A stretch of 15,821 bases of DNA from Chloroflexota bacterium. Lineage in GTDB: Bacteria; Chloroflexota; Anaerolineae; Anaerolineales; VGOW01. Position numbers and translations under genes: made by a program. The stretch is from NCBI GenBank assembly GCA_016215145.1, contig JACRLA010000209.1, positions 1 to 15,821 on the forward strand, in the 5' to 3' direction. Shown here piece after piece: positions 5,372 to 13,505 of the stretch (position 1 is the stretch's first letter; the number at the start of each line of letters is the position of its first letter). The notes under the pieces were generated by a model. It did no database searches, had not been told where the DNA came from, and saw only the letters and a list, made by a program, of their open reading frames with translations.

Positions 5372-6826
5372 ATGAAACGACTCATCTTCACGCTGGCAAT
5401 TTTGATCTCGTCCTGCGCGCCTCGATCCACGCCATCGCCCCTGACGACGGTGACGCCGCCAACGCGCGCGGCGCCTTCGCCCTCATTCGGCGCGACTCCG
5501 CTCCCCACTCGCGTGCGTTGGAATTTCGGCGACGTATTGCCTTACACCGTTCAACCCGGCGACACACTTGTTGCCATCGCCGCGCGATTCAACACCCCGT
5601 CCGACGCCATCCAACAACTCAACCCCGAAATTAAATTTGCCAATCTCACCACGCTCGAACCTAAAATCCAATTAAAAATTCCGGCGAACTACGCGCCGTT
5701 CAACGGCACGCCGTTTTGGATCATCCCCGACAGCGAATTCATCAACAGTCCGGGAGTCAAAGATTTTTCCACAAAAAAATTTGTCCTTGAACAAAAAGGA
5801 TTCCTGACAAGTTACGACGACTACGCTGACCAAAAAATGCGCCCGACGTGGGAAGTGATAGATCGCGTGGCGCAAAACTATTCGATCAACCCGCGCCTGC
5901 TCATCGCCCTCGTCGAGTATCGCTCCGGCGCGATCACCCAAACAAACATCGCCGACTTCGCCTACCCGCTCGGCTACCGCCAACCCATCTACGGCGGGCT
6001 CTACAAACAATTGCTCTGGGCGGCAGAGCAAATGAGTCGTGGCTACTATGGCTGGAAGAGCGGAAAAATTGTTGAAGTCACTTTCAGTGATGGGCGGATT
6101 CAACGGCTCGACTTTTGGCAAAATGCCGGAACTGCGGCACTCCACACCCTCTTTGCCGAGTTGATGACGCAAGAAGAATTTAATCGCGCCGTCTCGCCCG
6201 ATGGGTTCTCTGCCACTTACAAAAAACTTTTCGGCGATCCGTTTCAGTACGATGCATCTCTGATGCCAAGCAATCTCCGCCAACCCGATCTGCTTTTGCC
6301 ATTTAAAAAAGACTCTATCTGGAGTTACACCGGCGCGCCTCACGCCGTGTGGGGTGACGACACTCCGTGGGCGGCTGTTGACTTTGCCCCGCCTGCTGTG
6401 GGAACGGGATGCGGCTTCTCAAACGATTGGGCAACCGCGCTGGCTGACGGCGTCATCGTTCGCAGTGACGAATCCACGGTGATGCTTGATCTCGACAGCG
6501 ATGGTGACGAGCGCAGCGGTTGGGTCATCTTATATTTTCACTTGCGAAGCGATGAGATGGCGAGTGTTGGAGCAAAATTAAAAGCGGGCGATCACATCGG
6601 GCATCCGTCGTGCGAAGGCGGGCGGGCAACGGGGACGCACGTCCACATCGCCCGCAAATACAACGGCGAGTGGATCGCCGCCGACTCGATTATTCCATTT
6701 GTGATGAGTGGCTGGAGGACGCGCTCAAGCGGCGGAGAATATTTCGGTTCGCTCACGTTTGACTTCCCCGCGCTTAAGATCGAGGCGTGTGAGTGCGTGT
6801 CGCAAGGGAATCAGGTTAAACATTAG
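5372..6826 (+). CDS. LysM and M23 (LasA/beta-lytic-type) peptidase lipoprotein
   Basis: A 484-residue secreted lipoprotein likely to cut peptidoglycan cross-links. A lipoprotein signal ends at C15 (ILISSC), a Pro/Thr/Ser-rich linker follows, and one LysM wall-binding domain spans about 58-104 (YTVQPGDTLVAIAARF). A helical segment at about 157-290 resembles a lysozyme/transglycosylase fold (NPRLLIALVEYRSG), but Arg occupies the position of the catalytic Glu, so it is probably inactive. The C-terminal M23 domain (about 315-445) has H324, D337, H390 and H423/H425. The usual LytM H-x3-D pair is absent; H324 and D337 are 13 residues apart, as in LasA and beta-lytic proteases, giving a complete zinc site. 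The ATG at 5372 begins the signal peptide directly; no Shine-Dalgarno is visible. A TATATT at 5359-5364 could allow a leaderless transcript, but that is speculative. The HEAT-like gene follows after 22 bases. Confidence 0.88.
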   Translation: MKRLIFTLAILISSCAPRSTPSPLTTVTPPTRAAPSPSFGATPLPTRVRWNFGDVLPYTVQPGDTLVAIAARFNTPSDAIQQLNPEIKFANLTTLEPKIQLKIPANYAPFNGTPFWIIPDSEFINSPGVKDFSTKKFVLEQKGFLTSYDDYADQKMRPTWEVIDRVAQNYSINPRLLIALVEYRSGAITQTNIADFAYPLGYRQPIYGGLYKQLLWAAEQMSRGYYGWKSGKIVEVTFSDGRIQRLDFWQNAGTAALHTLFAELMTQEEFNRAVSPDGFSATYKKLFGDPFQYDASLMPSNLRQPDLLLPFKKDSIWSYTGAPHAVWGDDTPWAAVDFAPPAVGTGCGFSNDWATALADGVIVRSDESTVMLDLDSDGDERSGWVILYFHLRSDEMASVGAKLKAGDHIGHPSCEGGRATGTHVHIARKYNGEWIAADSIIPFVMSGWRTRSSGGEYFGSLTFDFPALKIEACECVSQGNQVKH

Positions 6827-6848
6827 AGCGGAAAGCAGAAATGACACC

Positions 6849-7457
6849 ATGAGTTTATATCCAGAACTTGACACACTGAGTTTAGATAAACTGATTGCCC
6901 GCTTTCGAGGCGCGCCTGTGGAGGGCAAGCAATACGCTACTGCTTACTACATGGAAGTAGCTCACACTATTCGACGCGAAATGGGGAAAGAAGGCGTGGC
7001 GTTTTTAGAAAACGAATTTAACAATGTCAAAGATGTTCCTCGGCTGCGCGCATTGATCTCTGCCCTTGCCGCTCATCCGGCGAATAAGTCGCTTGAACAT
7101 CGTCTGTTGTCTCTTTTGAAAGACAAACGTCCCCTCATCATTATGGAATCTATAGATGGGCTACGCCTTCTCAAATCACGTCGCGCCCACAGCGATATAA
7201 AAAAATTATTCAACACTCGCTCGCCGTTTGTGCGCGGCGGCGTGTTGCGCTATATGACTCAACTCTATCCTCACCACGCGCTTCCTCTGTTAATCAAAGC
7301 GGCGAAAGATACGCACTATATCGTGCGTCAAGTTGCAGCTGACGAGCTGGGTGAAATTGGAAATGCTAAAGCAATTTTATATTTACGTCCCCTGCTAAAA
7401 GATAAGAACGCCGACGTAAAACAAGCGGCAAGCACGGCAATGGAAATGTTTTCGTAA
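6849..7457 (+). CDS. HEAT-like repeat protein
   Basis: A 202-residue cytoplasmic-looking protein with no signal or membrane segment. From about residue 60 it consists of paired helices typical of HEAT/PBS-lyase repeats. The clearest are around 64-92 (RLRALISALAAHP), 95-122, 126-152 and 155-185 (YIVRQVAADELGEIGNAKAILYLRPLL), with a partial last repeat. Such solenoids bind protein partners; nothing visible indicates catalysis. I chose the ATG at 6849 because the longer open frame from 6708 overlaps the M23 coding end and reads as out-of-frame Arg/Ser-rich sequence. The 22-base gap suggests co-transcription with the M23 gene, but a shared role is not evident. No strong ribosome-binding site is seen. 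The gene ends in a convergent gap with an inverted repeat. Confidence 0.8.
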   Translation: MSLYPELDTLSLDKLIARFRGAPVEGKQYATAYYMEVAHTIRREMGKEGVAFLENEFNNVKDVPRLRALISALAAHPANKSLEHRLLSLLKDKRPLIIMESIDGLRLLKSRRAHSDIKKLFNTRSPFVRGGVLRYMTQLYPHHALPLLIKAAKDTHYIVRQVAADELGEIGNAKAILYLRPLLKDKNADVKQAASTAMEMFS

Positions 7458-7465
7458 CTTCAACT

Positions 7466-7526
7466 ACACCTGACAGGTCTTGCCGAATTTAACTCTCGCT
7501 GAATTGTAAACAGACCTGTCAGGTGT
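7466..7526. repeat. 15-bp inverted repeat in the convergent gap
   Basis: ACACCTGACAGGTCT (7466-7480) and AGACCTGTCAGGTGT (7512-7526) are perfect reverse complements separated by 31 bases. Each arm also contains the smaller palindrome ACCTG-A-CAGGT (or complement), so each can form its own hairpin. It fills the gap between the HEAT-like gene and the oppositely oriented PA14 gene. Neither side has a T-run, so it is not a canonical terminator, though it may limit read-through both ways. Confidence 0.85.
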
Positions 7527-7534
7527 CGCATGCC

Positions 7535-9370
7535 TCACGGTATTACAATTTGTTGCCCCACATAAATTAAGTTTGGATTGATCGTCGGGTTGGCGGCGAT
7601 GAGTGCGCTGAACGACACGCCATACTTGAACGAGATCAAATAGAGTGTGTCTCCCGATTGAACAATGTGAACGCGGCTCGCGGTTGAGGTTGATGGAGTT
7701 GTCGTAACTGTTCCCGTCGTGATCGCGCCGCTGGGTTCGCCACTTCCAACCTTCACCGCATCCACCCCCACAAAACCCGCCGCGCTATTCAGGCTGATCG
7801 ACTCCAGTCCATTCGCATCAAACTGAAACGATCCTAAACTGAACCATCTGTTTTGATTCGCCGCTTGATTGATCGTTACTCGATCTTGTCGCCCGGCATG
7901 GTCAATGATGTACGTCGCCGATGTCGCCGTCGCGCCGCTTGGCACATACACCGCAACATCAAACGTGCCATCTTGAATAACGAGAGGGTGCCACTCGGCA
8001 GAGGCGGCAACCCCTTGTTTGAGGAGATAGCTTGCGCCGTTGAATCCGGTGGATTGGGCGATCCAATCGCTTGCGCCGCCGAATCGAATCAAGTTGCCCA
8101 GCGAATCATCTGCCAGTGAGGGCTGACCCGAATCAGGCACAGGACTCCACCAGGCTTTTGAATACGCCTTGTCGCCGCGCTCGACGTAGTTGATGACGAT
8201 GAGATGATCCCCCGCGCTCAAGGTCACGTTATGACTCTGGTGAAAAAGATTCGCTGCGCTGTCGAGTCGATCTAAAACGTGAACGTTATCCACGATGAAT
8301 TGAAGCCCGTCGTCGGCGATGCCCATGAAGCGATAGGTGCCTGCGGGGAAGTAGGCGTTCTTCATCCAGCGAATTGAGAAGTCGTTGTGGTTGACGTAGC
8401 CCGGCGAATAAATGCCGGAGTTGAAGGCGGGCGCGATTTGCGAGCGCACGCCGCCGGGTCCGCCCAAGAAATCTGGGTTGTTGAAATACAAAGTGGTGAA
8501 GTCGGCGAGTAAGGGATCGGCATCCCACCAAAAATTAATTTTCGCCGCGCCGGTGTTGTGAAAGAAATCGAGGCGGATGTCGTGCGCGCCGCGCGTGAGA
8601 GTCAGCGTGACGGTCATAACGCCTTTACCGGCATTGTCGTTGAACTGGTTGATCAACAATGCGCCATCAATCCACAACATGAGACCGCCGCCGTCGTTCT
8701 CGGCTTTGAAGGTATAACGTCCGGCTTCAAACCATTCTTGCTTCGAGAAGCGCGCCGAGAAGTTATCGCGAGCAACGCCCGAAGGGGGCCATGAGGCATC
8801 TTCGGTGAACGAAACATAATTTTGCCCATCTACGCTCGCCGATTGCGGATCGGTTTGCGAAGTGTTGTTCCAGTATTCGCCCAACCAGCCGGGGCGCAAA
8901 AAATCCCAATAGAATTTTATCTTCGCCGCGCCCAAGCCTTCAAAGTATTCCGCTTTGATGTCGTGAAAGCCGCCGGGGATGAACACGCCTTGCACGGTGG
9001 TTTGCCCTTGCATCTCTTGCCATTTGTTGATCACGAGTCGATCATCCACGTAGATTCGCACGCCGTCATCCGAGGTGACAATGAAGTTGTAAAAGCCGGC
9101 GTTGAGGTGAACGCGGCGAGACCAGCGCACCGAAAAATTGTCGAAGGCGACGGCGGGGTCGGGTTGTCCGTTGCCCCAATCGAAATCAATTTTTTGATCC
9201 ACCCTCGTCAACACAGCCGCGCCAAGCAGATCGCGGTTGTTGAAGAATTGTGCCGTCCAATTGCCTTCGTACCCTTCGGGGCAGCAGGTTTGCGCTTGAA
9301 CGGTTGAGGTTGGAATTAGCAAGGCAATGATGATGAAAAGGTGAAGGAGGGAAAGAGATGAGCGTGACAT
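7535..9370 (-). CDS. Secreted protein with three PA14 repeats, golvesin-like domain and LysM
   Basis: A 611-residue exported protein. The signal peptide occupies about 1-27 (cleavage near VQAQ). Three PA14 beta-barrel repeats follow at about 36-156, 161-283 and 291-409, each with the YFNN/YWNN-type opening and a DDG or NDG loop (101-103, 226-228, 353-355) before a WIDG/YVDD-like strand. PA14 domains often bind carbohydrate. Residues about 425-541 resemble the golvesin/Xly carbohydrate-binding C-terminal domain (TYIIDHAGRQDRVTINQ, then VGVDAVKV). A Thr/Ser linker leads to a terminal LysM (567-611, HIVQSGDTLYLISFKYGVS), which should bind peptidoglycan or chitin-like glycan. No catalytic domain is visible, so it may tether polymer to the wall. 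GAGGT at 9375-9379, four bases before the ATG, supports the start. It is the last gene of the minus-strand locus. Domain calls are firm; the role is inferred. Confidence 0.88.
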   Translation of the reverse strand: MSRSSLSLLHLFIIIALLIPTSTVQAQTCCPEGYEGNWTAQFFNNRDLLGAAVLTRVDQKIDFDWGNGQPDPAVAFDNFSVRWSRRVHLNAGFYNFIVTSDDGVRIYVDDRLVINKWQEMQGQTTVQGVFIPGGFHDIKAEYFEGLGAAKIKFYWDFLRPGWLGEYWNNTSQTDPQSASVDGQNYVSFTEDASWPPSGVARDNFSARFSKQEWFEAGRYTFKAENDGGGLMLWIDGALLINQFNDNAGKGVMTVTLTLTRGAHDIRLDFFHNTGAAKINFWWDADPLLADFTTLYFNNPDFLGGPGGVRSQIAPAFNSGIYSPGYVNHNDFSIRWMKNAYFPAGTYRFMGIADDGLQFIVDNVHVLDRLDSAANLFHQSHNVTLSAGDHLIVINYVERGDKAYSKAWWSPVPDSGQPSLADDSLGNLIRFGGASDWIAQSTGFNGASYLLKQGVAASAEWHPLVIQDGTFDVAVYVPSGATATSATYIIDHAGRQDRVTINQAANQNRWFSLGSFQFDANGLESISLNSAAGFVGVDAVKVGSGEPSGAITTGTVTTTPSTSTASRVHIVQSGDTLYLISFKYGVSFSALIAANPTINPNLIYVGQQIVIP

Positions 9371-9374
9371 AGTG

Positions 9375-9379
9375 ACCTC
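9375..9379 (-). promoter_or_regulatory. Ribosome-binding site of the PA14 gene
   Basis: On the minus strand GAGGT lies four bases before the ATG at 9370. It is one of the clearer Shine-Dalgarno sequences in this window and fixes the start. The rest of the 124-base gap (9371-9494) shows no convincing promoter. Confidence 0.6.
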
Positions 9380-9494
9380 GGTAATAGTATAGACCAGTCG
9401 CTGATGTTATACACGCTGAGAGTCAAGTCTCCGGTTTTGCGCGAATTTGAAGGCGCCGCGCATACCTCGTTCGGGATGTCGCCTTTTGCCGAGT

Positions 9495-11186
9495 CTAACG
9501 GGGTGGACTTATATCCGACGATGGGGTTTTGAATGGAACTCGGTTCGGCGATCCGATCACACGATATAGCTTCCACACTCCAACTTGTTTTTCGAGCGTT
9601 GCCCAGGAAGCTCCATCCCGGTAAAGATTAGGGTAAGCGCGGTCTATTAAATTCAGAGTGCCTACATCTAACGTTTTATTATCAGTAATCAGGACATACT
9701 CTACGTTGCGAAACGGCTCATCCAAAAATTCGTCAAAAACCGAATCTCCTTGCGTGATAAACCGTTGTGGCGACTCAGAAAAGAAGACAATAAATGTGCC
9801 TTGTGAATCATCCGCTAAAACTTTGCCTCTTGTGTTATTGACGATATAGGCCGCTATTTTCTGTTCGTTATCTCGGTCATGGGCGCGCTGTCCAGAGACC
9901 AATGAATGAACGAATAAACCCTCCCCGCTCCCATTGCGTTGGCCAATTATCGAAATCCACATCGAATCAAAGGTGCTAAAACTCGAAAGCGCGAACGTGA
10001 AACACAACAGGATCGCTACCAGCCCTCGCCAGCGCGTGACGATGTTCAATATCCCAATCCCTATGACAAAAGCCATCGGGATCTCAATCAACATCATCCT
10101 CAGTTGCCACACCGCCTGTCCCATATAAACATTCAAAATCAGAAAACCTATAAACGACCAAGCGATCGCCAAAATATATAACCCTATCCAAACGCGCTTC
10201 CATATTGCGGCGATGAAGAGAGTGCCACTCAGCAAATAGAAGGCTGGGAATAAATACCAAGTGTCAGCTAAAGTCCTTTGCACTGAAGCGAGTAGGTTAC
10301 CTTTGAGCGGCACTACCCAAAGAAGCGCCGCCAATTGAGGTCCGATAGTCCCCGCGTTTGAATAGGGACCCCGCGCAAAATACAACGGGTCGCCCATAAT
10401 CAAGTAATTCCCCAAGAGCCATAAAAAAACTGCGTAAGCAACTGGCGCGCCATACAAAAAAATTACACTTTCAATGTAATGGGGATTACGGAAATGCCAA
10501 AGGAACGCTTGCCATGCAACTAGCGCTCCGAATACCGTGAACACAATTACACTTTCGTAGCGGGTTAAGAAGGCGCCAGCCATTGCCAAACCACACCCTG
10601 TCAAAAATGTCCATCGCCCGTTCGTTTCATGCCAACGGTAAAAGCAATAGACCGCTAAGAGGACAAAGAAACTGAAAGTGATTTCGCTCATACCGTTGGC
10701 CGAGTAAAGCAGGATCATCGGATTGCACACAAATGTCGCCACGATCAGCCATCGTATGACAACGGGAATCCGCAGATGACGCAAAAACAACATCAACATT
10801 AACGCCGCGCCGATGCCCATCACAGCCGTGACGACATTGCCCGATAAGCCTTTATAACGGAGGGCAGGGATCAAAACTAGCGGGAATTGCAAAAACATCG
10901 GCATTGGCGGCCACATGAAACCGAGGTTAGTGAGCTTGGGCTCGTTGCTGAAGAAGACTTGCATGGTGATGCGTGTTCGCGCCGTCGCATCCGCGAAGAA
11001 AAAGCCAACCTGAAACACTACCAGATACACCGCATACAAATTAATGGCAAAGATGGTAAGTCCCATCAGAAGCACTTCGGCATCTAAGCCGAGCAACAAG
11101 ATACTACGCCGATGAGATTTTCGTTTGATGCGACTCGGAACGAATGGGGTTGTTGTGTTAGCCGGGGCAGAGGAAACAGTTGTCAT
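9495..11186 (-). CDS. Polytopic membrane protein, putative GT-C glycosyltransferase (paralog 2)
   Basis: A 563-residue protein with about ten to twelve transmembrane helices between residues 36 and 415, and a soluble C-terminal domain (about 430-563). After the first helix comes an extracytoplasmic loop with D66-A-x-A-R-T-R, then EPKLTNLGFMWPPMP. An Asp in this loop is the usual catalytic signature of GT-C enzymes, which take sugars from lipid-phosphate donors. The soluble tail (GKVLADDSQGTFIVFFS, then FITQGDSVFDEF) resembles that of other bacterial GT-C-like proteins. It aligns along nearly its whole length with the protein encoded at 13506-15227, including the PSSDxSP tail. I placed the start at the ATG at 11186 because MTTVSSAPANTTTPF aligns with that paralog's start; the longer frame to 11252 runs into the upstream terminator. 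No Shine-Dalgarno is obvious. Acceptor and donor sugar are unknown. Confidence 0.75.
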   Translation of the reverse strand: MTTVSSAPANTTTPFVPSRIKRKSHRRSILLLGLDAEVLLMGLTIFAINLYAVYLVVFQVGFFFADATARTRITMQVFFSNEPKLTNLGFMWPPMPMFLQFPLVLIPALRYKGLSGNVVTAVMGIGAALMLMLFLRHLRIPVVIRWLIVATFVCNPMILLYSANGMSEITFSFFVLLAVYCFYRWHETNGRWTFLTGCGLAMAGAFLTRYESVIVFTVFGALVAWQAFLWHFRNPHYIESVIFLYGAPVAYAVFLWLLGNYLIMGDPLYFARGPYSNAGTIGPQLAALLWVVPLKGNLLASVQRTLADTWYLFPAFYLLSGTLFIAAIWKRVWIGLYILAIAWSFIGFLILNVYMGQAVWQLRMMLIEIPMAFVIGIGILNIVTRWRGLVAILLCFTFALSSFSTFDSMWISIIGQRNGSGEGLFVHSLVSGQRAHDRDNEQKIAAYIVNNTRGKVLADDSQGTFIVFFSESPQRFITQGDSVFDEFLDEPFRNVEYVLITDNKTLDVGTLNLIDRAYPNLYRDGASWATLEKQVGVWKLYRVIGSPNRVPFKTPSSDISPPR

Positions 11187-11250
11187 AGCCGATTCGAAGT
11201 AATACCGCCTCTCTCGCCATAAAGTTACGGTAACTACTGTAGCTATGAAC

Positions 11251-11289
11251 AAACAAAAAAGGAGATGATCTACAGGATCATCTCCTTTT
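11251..11289 (-). terminator. Intrinsic terminator after the BcsB-like gene
   Basis: Plus-strand AAAAGGAGATGATC (11257-11270) and GATCATCTCCTTTT (11276-11289) are perfect 14-bp reverse complements around a 5-nt loop. On the minus strand the hairpin is followed by TTTTTTG and more T-rich sequence, and it starts 15 bases after the BcsB-like stop. It separates that gene from the second GT-C-like gene, whose ATG lies about 65 bases further on. Confidence 0.88.
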
Positions 11290-11304
11290 AGTGATAACGC
11301 TTCT

Positions 11305-13464
11305 TTATCGCTTCATGCCCCGCCTGACCAAGATCACGACTAACGCCCCAACGAATATCACCAGCATCAAGCCGATAATGATCTGGGTGATGGTCAACGT
11401 CGGACCGGACGGCGTGGTCGTCGTCGTTCCCGCGCCGGCTGTCGCGCCGTTGCCAGCCGGGGCGGCTGCAACGGTGGTTGGGTGACGTGAATCGAGCGTG
11501 GTGAGGAAACCCGTTGAGTCGGCTACGGCGACGTCACCTTTCAACACCTTGTCGAGTTTGGGATCCACCAGTATGCCACCGGCTAAACCCACCCCTTTAT
11601 CATCGGTGCCACTAATGATCAACACCGCTTTCTGCTTGTTCCACGGTGATGCCATAATCTCCAACACACCCACCGAAGACGTGTCAGCCACTACCAATTT
11701 GAGCGAAGGGACATCGAGCGAGCGCACGTAACCATCAAACTTCAACGGGGCAGATCGCAGCGCCGCCGCGACCCATTGATTCTCTGTGGGACGTCCCAAC
11801 AAGATCGCGCTTTGCCGTCTGAGTACGTCTTCAGTAACTTGATCGGCTGTTGTCAATTCAAAGGTGCGGGCACGGGCACCCATTGAGCGACCCAGTTCGT
11901 TGAACAACTTGAAAGCCGCCGCGCGTTGTTCCACGCCCATTTGGCGGGGCAACACAATTAACGAGCCCGAGTCAAATGGCACAGGGAAATTTGTCAGGAA
12001 TAGTTCCGGCGCAACATCAGAGAATTTAGCTTCTACAGTCGTCACATCGTGGATCACACCCCACGCTTGATCCCATTCATCCTCATCACAGCGACGTTCA
12101 TCTCTATCGAAGTGCAGTTCGTAGGTCAGTTCCAGTTTATTGTCGCCTGCCGTCAACTGGGTTGCCGGGATTGTCACCGTCCATTTGCTAGGCTGCACAT
12201 TATCTTTGTTAAGATATATGCCCGATTGCGGAATCCCGTTTATGGCAAGCGTTAAGTACGATAGATCGTTGCTTGTAAATGGCGAGTGCGCCATAGAGAT
12301 CGTCATCTTCAACGATTCCGGTGTGCGCCAATTAGGCGTGGCAAGTGTATAAGCCAAAGTATGTTTGCCAATGCCGCTCACTGTTTCTGTTGGAAAGCCG
12401 AGAGTCTTGAATGTAGTGACTCCGGTTTCCACAGGCAGCTGAGTCGCCGGCTCTACCGGCGTGGTAGGAACTAAGGCATAACCGCCGCGTGCCACTTTGG
12501 CAAACTCGGGTTGGCGGATGGCTTTCGCGGCATTGGCGACAGCGGTATCCGTTGCGCCGGTGATGATTAAGATACTGCGCCCGGTATTCCACGGGGACGC
12601 CGCCAACATGATGATTCCCACGTCGCGGCTGTCAGCCGCTAAGAAGGTGCCCTGATCGTTAATCTTCAACGGCAGTTTAGCCGCAATGTCTTTCAACTGC
12701 GGCAAGCGATCGGTGCGCCCGATCCAGATCAAATTGTATTTATCTAATATGGTCGGGGTGACTTCGTTCACAGGGAGAGTCAAAAGATTCAATCCACGAA
12801 AGGTCATCTGCGAACTGAAATAACTCGCCAGATGATACATAGGGATCATCTCTTGCGGCGTGGGGTTGGCAGGCGTGACAAAAAGCGCGCTGTCAATTTT
12901 TACCGAACGGGTATTGATAAACGGGAAAGGCAATCGCCCGACATTAGATTCGAGCGTTAACTGCTCGTAACCATATTCCACAGTGGAGAGGGACGAGATG
13001 CGAACCCAATTGCCCATGTTATTGAGGTCGTCGCAAAAGTCATCGGCGATACGCATCGTGCCGACAAACTTCAACGCGACCACATCCCCCTTTAGAACCT
13101 CGGTCGGTATCTTGACATCCAATTTACCCGTCTGCTCGTTTTCGGGAGTCAAACGCACGCTGCCAACCGGTTTGTCGTTAGCCATCACGGTGAGAGTCGA
13201 GGTGTTCTTCATAATGGAAGAATGGGCGAAGGTCAGTCGCACCGTCATGCGTTTAACGTTCCAATCCTCAGGCAGAGGAGCAAAAACTACGGTAGAGGCT
13301 CGTCTCCCTTGCAGCACGATCTCGCCCAGAGCGGTGAGGTCATTCAGGGTGAACGTTTCGGTGCGCTCCCCGCCTTGCCCCTGTGGCATAACCGTAGCAA
13401 CATTGGTGAGAAGAAACAGCACCAAAAAAATGAAGCGACCAAAAACAGAGATTTTTTTGAACAT
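11305..13464 (-). CDS. BcsB-like exopolysaccharide synthase subunit
   Basis: A 719-residue protein of the cellulose synthase regulatory subunit B family. A signal peptide (about 1-30) exports it, and a single C-terminal helix (about 690-713) followed by RRGMKR anchors it in the membrane. In between is the duplicated BcsB layout: a carbohydrate-binding-like beta domain and a flavodoxin-like domain, twice (roughly 40-190/195-340 and 360-490/500-650). The second halves end alike (AASPWNTGRSILIITGATD and MASPWNKQKAVLIISGTDD). A Thr/Ala/Gly-rich linker precedes the anchor. In cellulose synthases BcsB lies outside the membrane, supports the catalytic subunit and guides the chain. The gene sits just downstream of a GT2 and a GT-C-like gene, so it probably serves their polymer. 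I chose the ATG at 13464, with AAAGGAT (13474-13480) upstream, over a GTG at 13488. It ends at a strong terminator. Confidence 0.85.
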   Translation of the reverse strand: MFKKISVFGRFIFLVLFLLTNVATVMPQGQGGERTETFTLNDLTALGEIVLQGRRASTVVFAPLPEDWNVKRMTVRLTFAHSSIMKNTSTLTVMANDKPVGSVRLTPENEQTGKLDVKIPTEVLKGDVVALKFVGTMRIADDFCDDLNNMGNWVRISSLSTVEYGYEQLTLESNVGRLPFPFINTRSVKIDSALFVTPANPTPQEMIPMYHLASYFSSQMTFRGLNLLTLPVNEVTPTILDKYNLIWIGRTDRLPQLKDIAAKLPLKINDQGTFLAADSRDVGIIMLAASPWNTGRSILIITGATDTAVANAAKAIRQPEFAKVARGGYALVPTTPVEPATQLPVETGVTTFKTLGFPTETVSGIGKHTLAYTLATPNWRTPESLKMTISMAHSPFTSNDLSYLTLAINGIPQSGIYLNKDNVQPSKWTVTIPATQLTAGDNKLELTYELHFDRDERRCDEDEWDQAWGVIHDVTTVEAKFSDVAPELFLTNFPVPFDSGSLIVLPRQMGVEQRAAAFKLFNELGRSMGARARTFELTTADQVTEDVLRRQSAILLGRPTENQWVAAALRSAPLKFDGYVRSLDVPSLKLVVADTSSVGVLEIMASPWNKQKAVLIISGTDDKGVGLAGGILVDPKLDKVLKGDVAVADSTGFLTTLDSRHPTTVAAAPAGNGATAGAGTTTTTPSGPTLTITQIIIGLMLVIFVGALVVILVRRGMKR

Positions 13465-13473
13465 GATGTATTT

Positions 13474-13480
13474 ATCCTTT
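13474..13480 (-). promoter_or_regulatory. Ribosome-binding site of the BcsB-like gene
   Basis: AAAGGAT on the minus strand lies nine bases before the ATG at 13464 and lies inside the coding region if the alternative GTG at 13488 were used. This decides the start. Confidence 0.55.
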
Positions 13481-13505
13481 TGCGGCACGACACGTCGCGC
13501 TAAGT

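Noticed and set aside
6708..6848. Upstream extension of the HEAT-like protein
   Set aside because: It overlaps the well-supported M23 coding end and is Arg/Ser-rich without helical repeat pattern.
9386..9411. TATACT and TATAAC (minus strand) as the PA14 promoter
   Set aside because: TATACT would place the transcript start in the Shine-Dalgarno, and neither has a suitably spaced -35 box (TTGACT is only nine bases from TATAAC).
9399..9419. Two CGCTGA copies upstream of the PA14 gene as a further copy of the 3661-3697 repeat
   Set aside because: Only two copies with a different spacing; likely chance for a hexamer in this base composition.
11187..11252. Longer N-terminus for the second GT-C-like protein
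   Set aside because: It begins inside the terminator hairpin region, and the paralog aligns only from the ATG at 11186.
13481..13500. CGAC-AC-GTCG symmetry between the first GT-C-like gene and the BcsB-like gene
   Set aside because: Arms are only 4 bp, and no T-run or further symmetry supports a regulatory site.
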